Shown here: positions 28,035 to 36,759 of the stretch, in pieces | Numbering within the stretch: the first letter of the stretch is position 1 | How the letters are laid out: the number at the start of each line of letters is the position of its first letter | Source of the DNA: Streptomyces sp. NBC_00271 | Lineage (GTDB): Bacteria > Actinomycetota > Actinomycetes > Streptomycetales > Streptomycetaceae | Reading direction: 5' to 3' | Assembly: GCF_036178845.1 (NCBI RefSeq) | Contig: NZ_CP108070.1 | Location: forward strand, 9,052,001-9,116,000 | DNA length: 64,000 nt | The notes under the pieces: generated by a model | Seen by the model: the letters and a program-made list of their open reading frames with translations, nothing else | The model's database searches: none | What the model was told of the DNA's origin: nothing | Translations under genes and position numbers: made by a program

Positions 28035-28233
28035 CGGGGGCGCCGGGGACGCGGATGTCGTCCGACGTCTCAGGGGTCCCGCACCCCAGGCGTCTGCCGT
28101 CGCGGGCGAGCAGTCCGTGCCAGCGCTCCGCGGCCTCGCGCAGCAGCACGGCCGTGTCCGGTGTGGATCAGCGCGAGGGCGCGGACCCCGGCGAGGACCG
28201 CCCAGACGATCAGGACTCGGTCGCGTAGGGCGG

Positions 28234-28569
28234 ATGCCGGTGAGGAGGCCCGTACCCGAGATCCTCGGCGTCCTGCTGGACAGCGCGCGCGTCCACGGGC
28301 GTGGCACCGTACGTCTCACGGCCCGCGACCTCGGCGAATCCGTCGCCTTCGACGTCACCGACGAGGGCGCCGTGGACGGTGAGGCGGCTCGGCTGTTCGA
28401 CCGCGGCCACACCGGTGCGGGACCGGGCTCCGGCATCGGCCTGTCCCTCGCCCGCGACCTGGCCGTCTCTCTGGGCGGCAGACTCTCCCTGACCGGTCGC
28501 CGTCCTGCCACGTTCACTCTGCTCGTTCCCGTACGCCAGGAGGAGGCCGGCCCGGCGGGCGGCGGCTGA
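28234..28569 (+). pseudogene. histidine kinase ATPase-domain remnant
   Basis: The frame from ATG 28234 holds the N box region (EILGVLLDSARVHGRGTVRL, Asn replaced), the G1-like DVTDEGAVD, and the G2-like GAGPGSGIGLSLARDLA, ending in VPVRQEEAGPAGGG. These are the last 110 residues of a sensor histidine kinase. The sensor, HAMP and phospho-histidine parts are missing, so it cannot signal. It is convergent with the transporter gene that ends at 28575. Confidence 0.65.
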
Positions 28570-28574
28570 GCATG

Positions 28575-29618
28575 TCAGGGGCCTGCCGGCGGAGCGGGGT
28601 CGCGCCGCAGGCGGGTGACCATGCGACTCGCGGCGGTCTTCTGCAGCAGCCCGTAGGTGAGGACCGGCAGCAACAGGTGCGGTTTGTCGGGCAGGGTAGA
28701 GGTGATCAGGACCGCGCTCGCGCTGCTGTTGTTCATGCCGCAGGCGAGCGTCAGCGACGAGGCGGTGCCCGCCTCCAGTCGCAGGACGCGGGCGGCGGCC
28801 CGGCCGAGGGCGAAGGAGAGCAGGCAGACCAGAGCGGCCACCGCCAGGGCGGCGGCGAACAGCAGAGGGCGGGGCCGGGTGAGGACGGAGCCGAGGGCGC
28901 CGCTGGCGTTGACGTAGGTCAGCAGCAGCGAGCCGGTCAGGGCCAAGGGCGTCACCGTCAACTGGAGGCGGTGTAGCAGGCGCGCGGGCAGGACGAGCGC
29001 GCCCAGGAGGCCCGCCGCACAGGGAAGGACTACGGCGGTGAGGGCGAATCCGCCCTCGGCCAGCTGCCCTGTGGCGGCGAGGGTGTGCGCGTAGCCGCCG
29101 CTGAGCAGCGGCGCCAGGGTCTGCAGCAGCAAGGGGGTGGTGACCGGGCTGAGGAGGGTGGAGGCCAGGACGAGGCCCACCATCGTCGGCTGGTCGCCGT
29201 CGCCCTTGTCGGTCCACACGGTGGCTCCGGCGGCGACGGGCATCGCCACGACGAGGATCATCGCGGTGAGCAGTCCGCTGCCGCCGTCGGTGTCGGGGGT
29301 GCGCCGCAGCAGGAAGGCGACGAGCGGCACGACCGCCAGCGGGATCGCGAGGTGCAGCACGAGCCCGGCGAGCAGGGCCTTCGGCCGTCGCAGCAGGCGG
29401 CCCAGCGCGCGGACAGGTACCTGGAGCCCTGCCGAGCACAGCACCAGGGACAGTAGGAGCGGTGCGGTGTGCAGCGTCAGGTGCGTCGGCGGTATCGGTA
29501 AGGGGTGAGGGCGGCGCAGCCACAGGCCGGGGCCGGGCAGGAACAGGGCGAGGGCGTAGGACATGACGACGACGCGGCCGAGCCGGTGCCGCAGCCAGGA
29601 CGCGGCGCGGGTGTGCAT
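28575..29618 (-). CDS. bile acid:sodium symporter (BASS) family transporter
   Basis: 347 residues with nine to ten predicted spans. The family-typical discontinuous helices are visible: an early APLLLSLVLCSAGLQVPVRA, the middle VVAMPVAAGATVWTDKGDGD, and the second unwound helix ACGMNNSSASAVLI near 300. BASS proteins import organic anions with sodium; prokaryotic substrates vary. The gene is divergent from the COG4705 copy 2 (92 bp apart). Start ATG 29618 has only a weak ribosome site. Confidence 0.8.
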   Translation of the reverse strand: MHTRAASWLRHRLGRVVVMSYALALFLPGPGLWLRRPHPLPIPPTHLTLHTAPLLLSLVLCSAGLQVPVRALGRLLRRPKALLAGLVLHLAIPLAVVPLVAFLLRRTPDTDGGSGLLTAMILVVAMPVAAGATVWTDKGDGDQPTMVGLVLASTLLSPVTTPLLLQTLAPLLSGGYAHTLAATGQLAEGGFALTAVVLPCAAGLLGALVLPARLLHRLQLTVTPLALTGSLLLTYVNASGALGSVLTRPRPLLFAAALAVAALVCLLSFALGRAAARVLRLEAGTASSLTLACGMNNSSASAVLITSTLPDKPHLLLPVLTYGLLQKTAASRMVTRLRRDPAPPAGP

Positions 29619-29710
29619 GCGCTCATCGTGATCAGGCCGGACCCGGAGGGCCGGGAAAGTCGCGCGGCGGTCAGGATGCGTTCAGGTAACCGCTGGCACC
29701 GTCTGGCCCC

Positions 29711-30562
29711 ATGACCTATGAACTCTCCGAGACTCCTGAGGCCGAACCGGGCACGAGTGCCTCTGCTCGTCCCTCCCCACGTCTGCGCTGGAACAAGGTC
29801 CCCGAGGTCACCGCCTACTTCTGGATCATCAAGGTGCTGTGCACGACGGTCGGCGAGACCGCGGCCGACCTTCTCAACGAGAAGGCCGGTCTGGGCCTGA
29901 CCGGCGTGTCGGTCCTGATGAGCGCACTGCTCGCGGTCGTCCTTGTCATCCAGTTCCGCACCACCGCCTACCGCGCGGGCGTGTACTGGCTCGCGGTCGC
30001 CCTCATCAGCGTGGTCGGCACGCTGATCAGCGACAACCTCACCGACAACATGGGAGTACCGCTGGAGACGACCACCGCGGTGTTCGCCGTCCTTCTCGCC
30101 GTCGTGTTCGTCGTCTGGTACCGGCGCGAGCGCACCCTCTCCATCCACAGCATCGACACCACCAGCCGTGAGGCGTACTACTGGCTGGCCGTACTGTTCA
30201 CCTTTGCCCTCGGAACGGCGGGCGGCGATCTGGTCTCCGAGCGCATGGACCTGGGCTACTGGCTCGCGGCGGTCCTGTTCGCGCTGGCCATCGCCGCCGT
30301 GGCGGTCGCGTACTTCGCGCTGGGCCTGGACGCGGTGTGGAGCTTCTGGATCGCCTACATCCTCACCCGCCCGCTGGGCGCCTCGATCGGCGACTACTTG
30401 TCCCAGCCGACCGGCAACGGCGGCCTCGGGTTCGGCACCGTCGTCACGAGCGGGCTCTTCCTGGCGGTCATCCTCGGCCTGGTGGTGTACCTGATGGTGA
30501 CCCGCAAGGACGTCGCGGACCCTGCGCGCGTGACGCGGCACAGCAGGTCCAGCATCGGCTGA
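29711..30562 (+). CDS. COG4705-type integral membrane protein (copy 2)
   Basis: 283 residues from ATG 29711, eight predicted spans, sharing with copy 1 (22538-23329) the segments KVPEV-x-x-YFWIIKVL, RRERTLSIHSIDT and the WIAYILTRPLGASIGDYLSQ block near 220. It has a longer cytoplasmic head of about 30 residues. The C-terminus runs into sequence of an IS110 fragment, so the last 12 residues (after TRKDVADP) are probably not native. Function unknown. Confidence 0.85.
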   Translation: MTYELSETPEAEPGTSASARPSPRLRWNKVPEVTAYFWIIKVLCTTVGETAADLLNEKAGLGLTGVSVLMSALLAVVLVIQFRTTAYRAGVYWLAVALISVVGTLISDNLTDNMGVPLETTTAVFAVLLAVVFVVWYRRERTLSIHSIDTTSREAYYWLAVLFTFALGTAGGDLVSERMDLGYWLAAVLFALAIAAVAVAYFALGLDAVWSFWIAYILTRPLGASIGDYLSQPTGNGGLGFGTVVTSGLFLAVILGLVVYLMVTRKDVADPARVTRHSRSSIG

Positions 30563-30950
30563 TGAGGCTCCAGCCGTCGGCCGGTCTCGGTGTCCAGCTC
30601 GGTGATTGCGGCATCAAGGGTGTCCAGGTTGGCCAGCAGTCGGCGGGCGAGTACCCCGCGGTGTTCGACGCGGAAACGGTGCCCGAGTGCCACCTCCAGC
30701 CTCTCCCTTTTGGACCGCAAGCGGCCCTTGACCAGCGAGGCCAGGACCTTTGGATCGCGCTCTCCCTCCACCAGTGCGTCCAGGATCGCCCGCGCGGACT
30801 TCGAGTACGCCTGGGAGGCCACCGATGTCAGCTTGATCCCGGCATCCTGGAGCACCCTCTCCAGTCGCTGGATCATCCGAGCCCGTTCCTGTGTCATCGC
30901 TGTCCGTGACCGCGTCAGATCCCGCAAGTCCCGCATCTCCTGGGCGTCAT
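30540..30950 (-). mobile_element. IS110-family transposase internal fragment
   Basis: The minus-strand frame GSHDAQEMRDLRDLTRSRTA, ARMIQRLERVLQDAGIKLTS, LVEGERDPKVLASLVKGRLR and LLANLDTLDAAITELDTE is the central DEDD-to-coiled-coil part of an IS110 transposase. Both ends are absent: on one side it abuts the COG4705 gene end, on the other the 3' end of the FAD oxidoreductase. It is inactive. The sequence differs from the remnant at 18.5 kb, so it is a separate insertion. Confidence 0.75.
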
Positions 30951-32734
30951 GCGAGCCAAGCGGACTCCTTCGGACGGGTCTGCGGTGAGCTGTCGGTGCC
31001 GCCGTGCGCGGCCGTGCGGCCCAGGTAGCGGTGCACGAAGTGGACACTCATCGCGCCTTCGCCGACCGCGGAGGCCACCCGCTTTACCGAGCCGCTACGG
31101 ACGTCTCCTACCGCGAAGACCCCGGGCAGGCTGGTCTCCAGGGTCATGCACGAGCGCCCGAGGCCGTGCCACACCTCGGGGTAGGCGCAGGCTTCCTGGG
31201 CCTCCGGGCCGGTGAGGACGAAGCCGCGGGAGTCGAGGGCAATGATGCCGGCGAGCCACTCGGTGTGGGGGTCGGCGCCGGTGAAGACGAACAGGCCCCG
31301 TACCGCGAGTCGGCTGTGCCCGCCCGTGCGGTTGTCGACCACGTCGAGCTCCTCCAGCACCTCCTGGCCGATGACCTCGGTGACCTCGGTGTGCAGCATG
31401 ACCTCCACCCGCGGATGGCGTTCGACCTGGTCGACCAGGTAGCGGGACATGTTGGCCTCAAGGCTGGGTCCTCGGACCAGCAGGTGCACCTTCGGCGCGT
31501 ACCCGGCGAGGAACAGCACCGCCTGGCCCGCCGAGTTGCCTCCGCCGACGACGGCCACCGGGTCGGTGCGGCACTGCTGGGCCTCGTAGACGGTCGCCGA
31601 GTAGTGGACGCTCGTTCCCTCCAGGCGTTCGATGCCGGGCACCTGGAGCCGGCGGTAGCGGGCGCCCGTGGCCAGGACGACGGCGCGGGCGGCGATCTCG
31701 CTGCCGTCGGCGAACGCCACCACGTAGTGGTCCTCGTCCTTGGGACGGAGACCGGTCGCCTCCAGCGGAACGCTGATCCTGGCGCCGAACTTGTCGGCTT
31801 GGAGCACGGCGCGTTCGGTGAGTTCGGCGCCTGAGATGCCGGCGGGGAAGCCGAGCAGATTCTCGATGCGGGACGACGTGGCGGCCTGGCCGCCGGTGGC
31901 CAACGCCTCCACCACGGTGGTGCTCAGGCCCTCGGAGGCGGCGTACACCGCGGCAGCGAGGCCGGCGGGTCCGGAGCCGACGATGAGGACGTCGCCGTGA
32001 CGGTTTCCGGCGGGCAATGACGGCAGGCCGATGAGCCGGGCCAGTTCCGCGTTGCTGGGGTTGCGCAACAGGGTGGTGTCCCGCCAGATGACGAGCGGTG
32101 TCTCCTCCGGGCCGACGCCGAAGCGGCGCAGCAGGTCCTCGGCCTCCTCGTCGGTCTCCAGGTCGATCCAGCGGTGCGGCAGCCGGTTGCGGATGGCGAA
32201 CTCGCGCAGCCGCCGGGTGTCGGGGGAGTAGCGCGAGCCGATGATGCGGAAGCCGACGCCCTGTCCGACGAGCAGCGCGCGCCGGCCCAGACAGGCGCGC
32301 AGCACGAGGTCCCCGATGGTGGAGTCCTGGGACACCAGGTGGCGCAATTGGTCCAAGGAGACGACGAGGACCTCGCCCGGGTCCCTGGCGACAGCGGTGT
32401 AGAAGGCCACCTGTCCGTGCAGCAGCCCGAGCTCGCCGATGAAGCGACCGGGGCCGTGCACGCGCAGCACGTGTTCCTCGGGAGTGCCATAGTCCTCGAC
32501 GACGGCGACGGTACCGCTGAGCACGACGAAGAACGTCTCGCAGCGCTCCCCCTCCTGGATCAGCACGTCGTTCGGAGCCATGCTCCGGCGTTGCCCGTGC
32601 TCCGCCAGACGTGCTATCTGGTCCTCCGTAAGGCGCGGATACGCGCCGCAGGTGTCCGGGGTCTCCCGGAAGACGGCCTCGTCCGCTTCCTCCGGCACCG
32701 GTTCTCCGCCCGGCAGCGGCCGGTCGCCGGACAT
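30947..32734 (-). CDS. cyclic-nucleotide-binding domain::thioredoxin-reductase-like FAD oxidoreductase
   Basis: 595 residues from ATG 32734, which overlaps the stop of the zinc-finger gene (TGATG). Residues about 35-150 form a cyclic-nucleotide-binding fold (GERCETFFVVLSGTVAVVED; GRFIGELGLLHG). A thioredoxin-like spacer follows, then FAD binding VLIVGSGPAGLAAAVYAA near 285, NAD(P)H binding VAVVGGGNSAGQAV near 430 and the second FAD motif GVFAVGDVRSGSVKRVA near 560. The CxxC redox pair of true thioredoxin reductases is absent (YSATVYEAQQC in that place). The last residues run into IS110 sequence. It may pass electrons from NADPH by a non-disulfide route under ligand control. Confidence 0.85.
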   Translation of the reverse strand: MSGDRPLPGGEPVPEEADEAVFRETPDTCGAYPRLTEDQIARLAEHGQRRSMAPNDVLIQEGERCETFFVVLSGTVAVVEDYGTPEEHVLRVHGPGRFIGELGLLHGQVAFYTAVARDPGEVLVVSLDQLRHLVSQDSTIGDLVLRACLGRRALLVGQGVGFRIIGSRYSPDTRRLREFAIRNRLPHRWIDLETDEEAEDLLRRFGVGPEETPLVIWRDTTLLRNPSNAELARLIGLPSLPAGNRHGDVLIVGSGPAGLAAAVYAASEGLSTTVVEALATGGQAATSSRIENLLGFPAGISGAELTERAVLQADKFGARISVPLEATGLRPKDEDHYVVAFADGSEIAARAVVLATGARYRRLQVPGIERLEGTSVHYSATVYEAQQCRTDPVAVVGGGNSAGQAVLFLAGYAPKVHLLVRGPSLEANMSRYLVDQVERHPRVEVMLHTEVTEVIGQEVLEELDVVDNRTGGHSRLAVRGLFVFTGADPHTEWLAGIIALDSRGFVLTGPEAQEACAYPEVWHGLGRSCMTLETSLPGVFAVGDVRSGSVKRVASAVGEGAMSVHFVHRYLGRTAAHGGTDSSPQTRPKESAWLA

Positions 32735-32997
32735 CAGACGAACGCCTCGTGAACGTAGCACCAGCGCCAATCCTCGCCGGGCTGGAACGACTGCACGATC
32801 GGATGGGCGTCGGCAGCTGCGTGCCTGCGCGCGTGCTTGTTCGGCGAGGAGTCACAGCAGCCGACGTGCCCGCAGGTCAGGCAGAGCCTCAGGTGGACCC
32901 ACGGGGAGCCGAGCAGCAGACACTCCTGACACCCTTCTGGGGTCAGCGGCTGGACCGGCCGGACAAGCGCGAGGTGGGGGTCTGCGTGCAGGGTCAT
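32734..32997 (-). CDS. UBP-type zinc-finger protein
   Basis: 87 residues. Zinc ligands are arranged as in ZnF-UBP domains: CQEC near 25, then CLTCGHVGCCDSSPNKHARR with the trailing histidines in HAAADAHP and YVHEAF. ATG 32997 lies eight bases after GGGAAGGG; the GTG at 33006 overlapping the thioredoxin stop is an alternative. In bacteria such proteins often sit with thioredoxin and the FAD oxidoreductase found here, which suggests a redox or protein-quality role. Confidence 0.8.
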   Translation of the reverse strand: MTLHADPHLALVRPVQPLTPEGCQECLLLGSPWVHLRLCLTCGHVGCCDSSPNKHARRHAAADAHPIVQSFQPGEDWRWCYVHEAFV

Positions 32998-33002
32998 CCG
33001 GA

Positions 33003-33449
33003 TCACCCTTCCCGGGCCGTGATCGACTGTTCCACCCACTGGCGCAGGACGGGGGCGGGTGCCGCCCCCGCCTGCCGGGCGACCGTCTCGCCCTGGTCGA
33101 GGACGAGCAGTGTCGGTACCGCCTGGACCTCGAAACGCCGCGACAGCCGCGGGTTCTTGTCGATGTCGACCTTGACGAGTTTGATGCGGCCGGTGAGATC
33201 GGTGGCGACCTTCTCCAGCGCGGGGCTGACCATGCGGCAGGGGCCGCACCAGGTGGCCCACAGGTCGACCACTACGGGGACGTCGGCCCGCCCGGCGACC
33301 TCGGTGAAGTCGTCGTCGCCCGCGTCCACCATCCACGGTAGGGGCTGCTTGCAGTGGCCGCACTTGGGGCGGCCCTCCGCGGCCACGGGCACCCGGTTGA
33401 TGCGCCCGCAGTTAGGACAACTGACGGTCGTCGCCCGCATCGTGCTCAT
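33003..33449 (-). CDS. thioredoxin 2-type protein with N-terminal zinc ribbon
   Basis: 148 residues. N-terminal zinc pair CPNC...CGHC (about 11-33) is the Trx2/TrxC signature, followed by the thioredoxin fold with active site WATWCGPCRM near 70 and the cis-proline in VQAVPTLLVL. It is a cytoplasmic disulfide reductase. ATG 33449 overlaps the clpB-remnant stop (ATGA), so it was once translated with clpB; its present promoter is unclear because that gene is truncated. Confidence 0.85.
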   Translation of the reverse strand: MSTMRATTVSCPNCGRINRVPVAAEGRPKCGHCKQPLPWMVDAGDDDFTEVAGRADVPVVVDLWATWCGPCRMVSPALEKVATDLTGRIKLVKVDIDKNPRLSRRFEVQAVPTLLVLDQGETVARQAGAAPAPVLRQWVEQSITAREG

Positions 33450-33796
33450 GCCGCCCGCGCTCCCTTCACGTCCTCGGGCTGGTCGTAGGTGACCACCAGC
33501 TCTCCGTGTTCGGCGTCGACGCGGACCGTCGCGCCGTCCTGGACGTCGCCGCGCAGCAGGGCGCGTCCGACCAGTGTCTCGACCTCGTGGGAGATGTAGC
33601 GGCGCAGTGGCCGGGCCCCGTACACCGGGTCGTAGCCCTGGTGGGCGATCACTTCTCTGGCGGCGTCGGTGAGTTCGACGGTGATGCGGCGTTCGGCGAG
33701 CCGCTGCCGCAGTTCGTCGTTGCGGAAGTCGACGGTGCGGCCCTGAGCGTCGGTGATGCTGCCGTCATCGAGGATCTGCAGCAGGGTGTTGACCAT
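33446..33796 (-). pseudogene. clpB: clpB remnant (two C-terminal blocks joined by deletion)
   Basis: The frame begins abruptly at MVNTLLQILDDGSITDAQGR and TVDFRN, the second AAA+ domain near its sensor region, then jumps straight to DELRQRLAERRITVELTDAA and YGARPLRRYISHEVE, the D2 small domain. About 80 residues between DFRN and the next block are missing, and everything upstream (NTD, D1, most of D2) is gone. ClpB is a disaggregase; this piece cannot bind ATP. Confidence 0.75.
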
Positions 33797-34112
33797 GAAC
33801 CCTGACCAGCTGCGCATGGACCGCGACGCGGTGCAGTTCGTCAAGGACTTCATGGCCGGCGGGAAACCGGTCGCATCGATCTGCCACGACCCGTGGACCC
33901 TGGCGGAAGCCGACGCCGTGCGCGGCCGTCGCCTGACGTCCTGGCCCAGCATCCGCACCGACCTGCGCCACGCCGGCGCGGAGGTCGTCGCCGATCAGGA
34001 GGTGGTCGTCGACGGGCAGCTGGTCACCAGCCGCAGCCCGGCCGACCTGCCCGCCTTCTGCGCCGCCGTCGTGGAGCAGTTCGCCCGGGCGCACCACCCC
34101 ATGCCCAGCTGA
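33795..34112 (+). pseudogene. PfpI/DJ-1 family protein, C-terminal remnant
   Basis: From ATG 33795: MNPDQLRMDRDAVQFVKDFM, then ASICHDPWTLAEADAVRGRR, LTSWPSIRTDL and DGQLVTSRSPADLPAFC. This is the second half of a class-I glutamine-amidotransferase-like PfpI protein with the nucleophile cysteine kept in ICHDPW (Gly normally follows His). The first 75 or so residues, including the strand with the conserved glutamate, are missing. The break coincides with the clpB break point, so one deletion joined two convergent genes. Confidence 0.7.
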
Positions 34113-34230
34113 CCCGGCGGAATGGGCCCAGACGGGGCACCTCGCGAGCGATATCCGCCACAAGCTGGAACGCGGCATCGACGCGAGCGACCCCGCGTCC
34201 TGAACCGGTGCTCAGCCCTTCGCGCCGTCG

Positions 34231-36699
34231 TCATGAGCGCGCGAGCCGGGCCGCGAGATAGGGCGCGGTGGCGCTGCGGCGGGCCCTCGCCACCTTGGCC
34301 GGCGGGCCCGCCGCGACCACCCGCCCGCCCGCGTCGCCGCCGCCCGGCCCGAGGTCGATGACCCAGTCGGCGGTGGCGATCGTGTCCAGGTCGTGCTCGA
34401 CGAGGACGACCGTGTTGCCGGCGTCGACGAGCCGGTGCAGCTGTCGCAGCAGCAGCGCGATGTCCGAGGGGTGCAGCCCCGCCGTCGGTTCGTCGAGCAG
34501 GTAGAGCGCGTGACCGCGGCGGGCTCGCTGGAGTTCAGTGGCCAGTTTGATGCGTTGCGCCTCACCACCGCTGAGTTCCGTCGCGGGCTGCCCCAGCCGC
34601 AGGTACCCCAGTCCCACCTCGCGCAACGTCTCCAGACTGCGGGAGGCGGCCGGGACGGCGGACAGGAACTCGGCGGCGGCGTCGACGGACAGCGCCAGCA
34701 CTTCCGCGATGTTCTTGTCGCGGTAGGTGACTTCCAGCGTTTCGGCGTTGTACCGGGCGCCCTGGCAGGTCGGGCACGGTGCGTAGGTGCCGGGCAGGAA
34801 CAACAGTTCGACCGCGACGAATCCTTCGCCCTGGCAGGTCTCGCACCGCCCTTCGGGCACGTTGAAGGAGAACCGCCCGGCCGAGTAGCCGCGCGCCTTG
34901 GCCTCGTCCGTCGCCGCGTACAGCTTGCGCACCGCGTCGAACATCCCCGTGTACGTGGCAAGGTTGGACCGGGGAGTTCGGCCGATGGGCCGTTGGTCGA
35001 CCCGGACCAGCCGGTCGAACGACTCGACCCCCGACGCGTCCTGGACGTCGACCTCCAGCTGCGCCTCGTCGGGCTCCTCGGGTACGAGTCCGAGGTGGCC
35101 GCGGACGACCTCGGCGAGCACCTGCGTCACCAGCGTCGACTTTCCGGAACCGGACACGCCCGTCACCGCCGTCAGTACGCAGAGCGGTACGTCGACGGAC
35201 ACGTCGTGCAGATTGTGGCGGGAGACGCCGCTCAGGTGCAGCCAGCCGTGCGATGCGCGCGGGCGGTGATCGAGCGGCTGGGCGCGCCCGAACAGGTACT
35301 GGCTCGTAGCCGACTCCCCGACCCGCTCAAGACCGGCGACCGGGCCGCTGTACAGGACGCGTCCGCCGCCCTCACCCGCGCCGGGGCCGATGTCGACCAC
35401 CCAGTCCGCCCGCCGTACGACGTCCATGTCGTGCTCCACGACGAACAGCGAGTTGCCCGCCGCCTTGAGGCGGTCCAGCACGTCCAGCAGCGGTTCCGCG
35501 TCAGCCGGGTGCAGGCCCGCGGAGGGCTCGTCGAGGACGTAGACGACGCCGAACAGCCCCGAGCGCAGCTGGGTGGCGATCCGCAGGCGCTGCGCCTCGC
35601 CGGGCGACAGGGTCGTCGAGCGGCGCCCGAGGCTGAGATATCCGAGGCCCAGGTCGAGCAGTACGTCGACCCGCGCGACCAGATCGCCGCAGATCCGGAC
35701 CGCGACCTCGGTCGTCTCCCCGGATCGGGCGGTCGACGTGGTGGCGTCGGCCTCGGACCGCCCCGCGACGGGCCGCAGCAGCGCCACGACCTCGGTGAGC
35801 GGCATCGCGTTGATCTCGGCGATGGAACGTCCGGCGAAGGTCACGGCGAGCGCCTCGGGCCGCAGTCCGCTGCCGTGACACTCGGGGCAGGGCACACTCC
35901 TGACGAACCGGAGCGCCCGTTCGCGCATCTTCTCGCTCTTGGAGTCGGCGAGGACGTGCATGACGTGCTTGCGGGCGCTCCAGAACTTGCCCTGGTAGCC
36001 GTAGTCGACGCGGTCCTCCTCCGGCTCGATGTACACGGAGGGCTGCTCGTCCGTGTACAGCAGCCAGTCCCGGTCCTTCTTCCTGAGCCTGCGCCACGGT
36101 CGGTCGATGTCGATCCCCAGGCCGCTCACGACACTGCGCAGGTTGGCGCCCTGCCAGGCGCCCGGCCAGGCGGCGATCGCCCCCTCGCGGATGCTCAGCG
36201 AGGGGTCCGGGACGAGCAGGTCCTCGGCGACGTCGTGCACGACGCCCAGTCCGTGGCACTCCGGGCAGGCCCCGGCCGCCGTGTTGGGTGAGAACGACTC
36301 GGCCTCCAGCCGTGCGGCCCCGGGCGGATAGGTGCCGGCGCGGGAGTACAGCATGCGCAGCAGATTGGACAGCGTGGTGATGGTGCCGACCGTCGAGCGC
36401 GAGCTGGGCGACCCACGTCGCTGCTGCAGGGCCACGGCGGGTGGCAGTCCGGTGATCTCCTGCACGTGCGGTGCGCCGACCTGTTGCAACAGCCTTCGGG
36501 CGTACGGTGCTACGGACTCGAAGTAGCGCCGCTGGGCCTCCGCGTAGAGCGTGCCGAACGCGAGCGAGGACTTGCCCGAACCGGAGACGCCGGTGAAGGC
36601 GACCATCGCGTCCCGCGGAACGTCGACATCGATGTTCCGCAGGTTGTTCTCACTGGCGCCCCGGACATGTACGAAGAGGTCGGTCGCGTCCTTGTTCAC
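34231..36699 (-). CDS. UvrA-like ABC ATPase (short paralogue, UvrA2 type)
   Basis: 822 residues against about 950-1,000 for housekeeping UvrA. Two ATPase halves: Walker A GVSGSGKSSLAFGTLYAE near 37 and GVSGSGKSTLVTQVLAE near 515; signatures LSPGEAQR and LSGGEAQR; Walker B VYVLDEPSAGLHP and LYLLDEPTAGLHP. Zinc-type cysteines CPECHGLG, CPECHGSG, CETCQGEG and CPTCQGA are present. The missing length is the UvrB-binding insertion. Such paralogues act in resistance to DNA-binding drugs or accessory repair. Start GTG 36699. Confidence 0.85.
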   Translation of the reverse strand: MNKDATDLFVHVRGASENNLRNIDVDVPRDAMVAFTGVSGSGKSSLAFGTLYAEAQRRYFESVAPYARRLLQQVGAPHVQEITGLPPAVALQQRRGSPSSRSTVGTITTLSNLLRMLYSRAGTYPPGAARLEAESFSPNTAAGACPECHGLGVVHDVAEDLLVPDPSLSIREGAIAAWPGAWQGANLRSVVSGLGIDIDRPWRRLRKKDRDWLLYTDEQPSVYIEPEEDRVDYGYQGKFWSARKHVMHVLADSKSEKMRERALRFVRSVPCPECHGSGLRPEALAVTFAGRSIAEINAMPLTEVVALLRPVAGRSEADATTSTARSGETTEVAVRICGDLVARVDVLLDLGLGYLSLGRRSTTLSPGEAQRLRIATQLRSGLFGVVYVLDEPSAGLHPADAEPLLDVLDRLKAAGNSLFVVEHDMDVVRRADWVVDIGPGAGEGGGRVLYSGPVAGLERVGESATSQYLFGRAQPLDHRPRASHGWLHLSGVSRHNLHDVSVDVPLCVLTAVTGVSGSGKSTLVTQVLAEVVRGHLGLVPEEPDEAQLEVDVQDASGVESFDRLVRVDQRPIGRTPRSNLATYTGMFDAVRKLYAATDEAKARGYSAGRFSFNVPEGRCETCQGEGFVAVELLFLPGTYAPCPTCQGARYNAETLEVTYRDKNIAEVLALSVDAAAEFLSAVPAASRSLETLREVGLGYLRLGQPATELSGGEAQRIKLATELQRARRGHALYLLDEPTAGLHPSDIALLLRQLHRLVDAGNTVVLVEHDLDTIATADWVIDLGPGGGDAGGRVVAAGPPAKVARARRSATAPYLAARLARS

Positions 36700-36759
36700 C
36701 GTTCCTGATTACCTGATCGCACCGGGAACCGCGCGACAGGAGCCGTCACCGGGCCCCGC
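36700..36759. other. short gap before IS5 debris
   Basis: Sixty bases between the uvrA-like start and the IS5 remnant; no terminal inverted repeat was recognised, and no promoter boxes could be fixed. Confidence 0.3.

Noticed and set aside
34119..34203. Short frame EWAQTGHLASDIRHKLERG ending in TGA
   Set aside because: Looks like the end of a lost gene but too short to assign; not listed as a feature.
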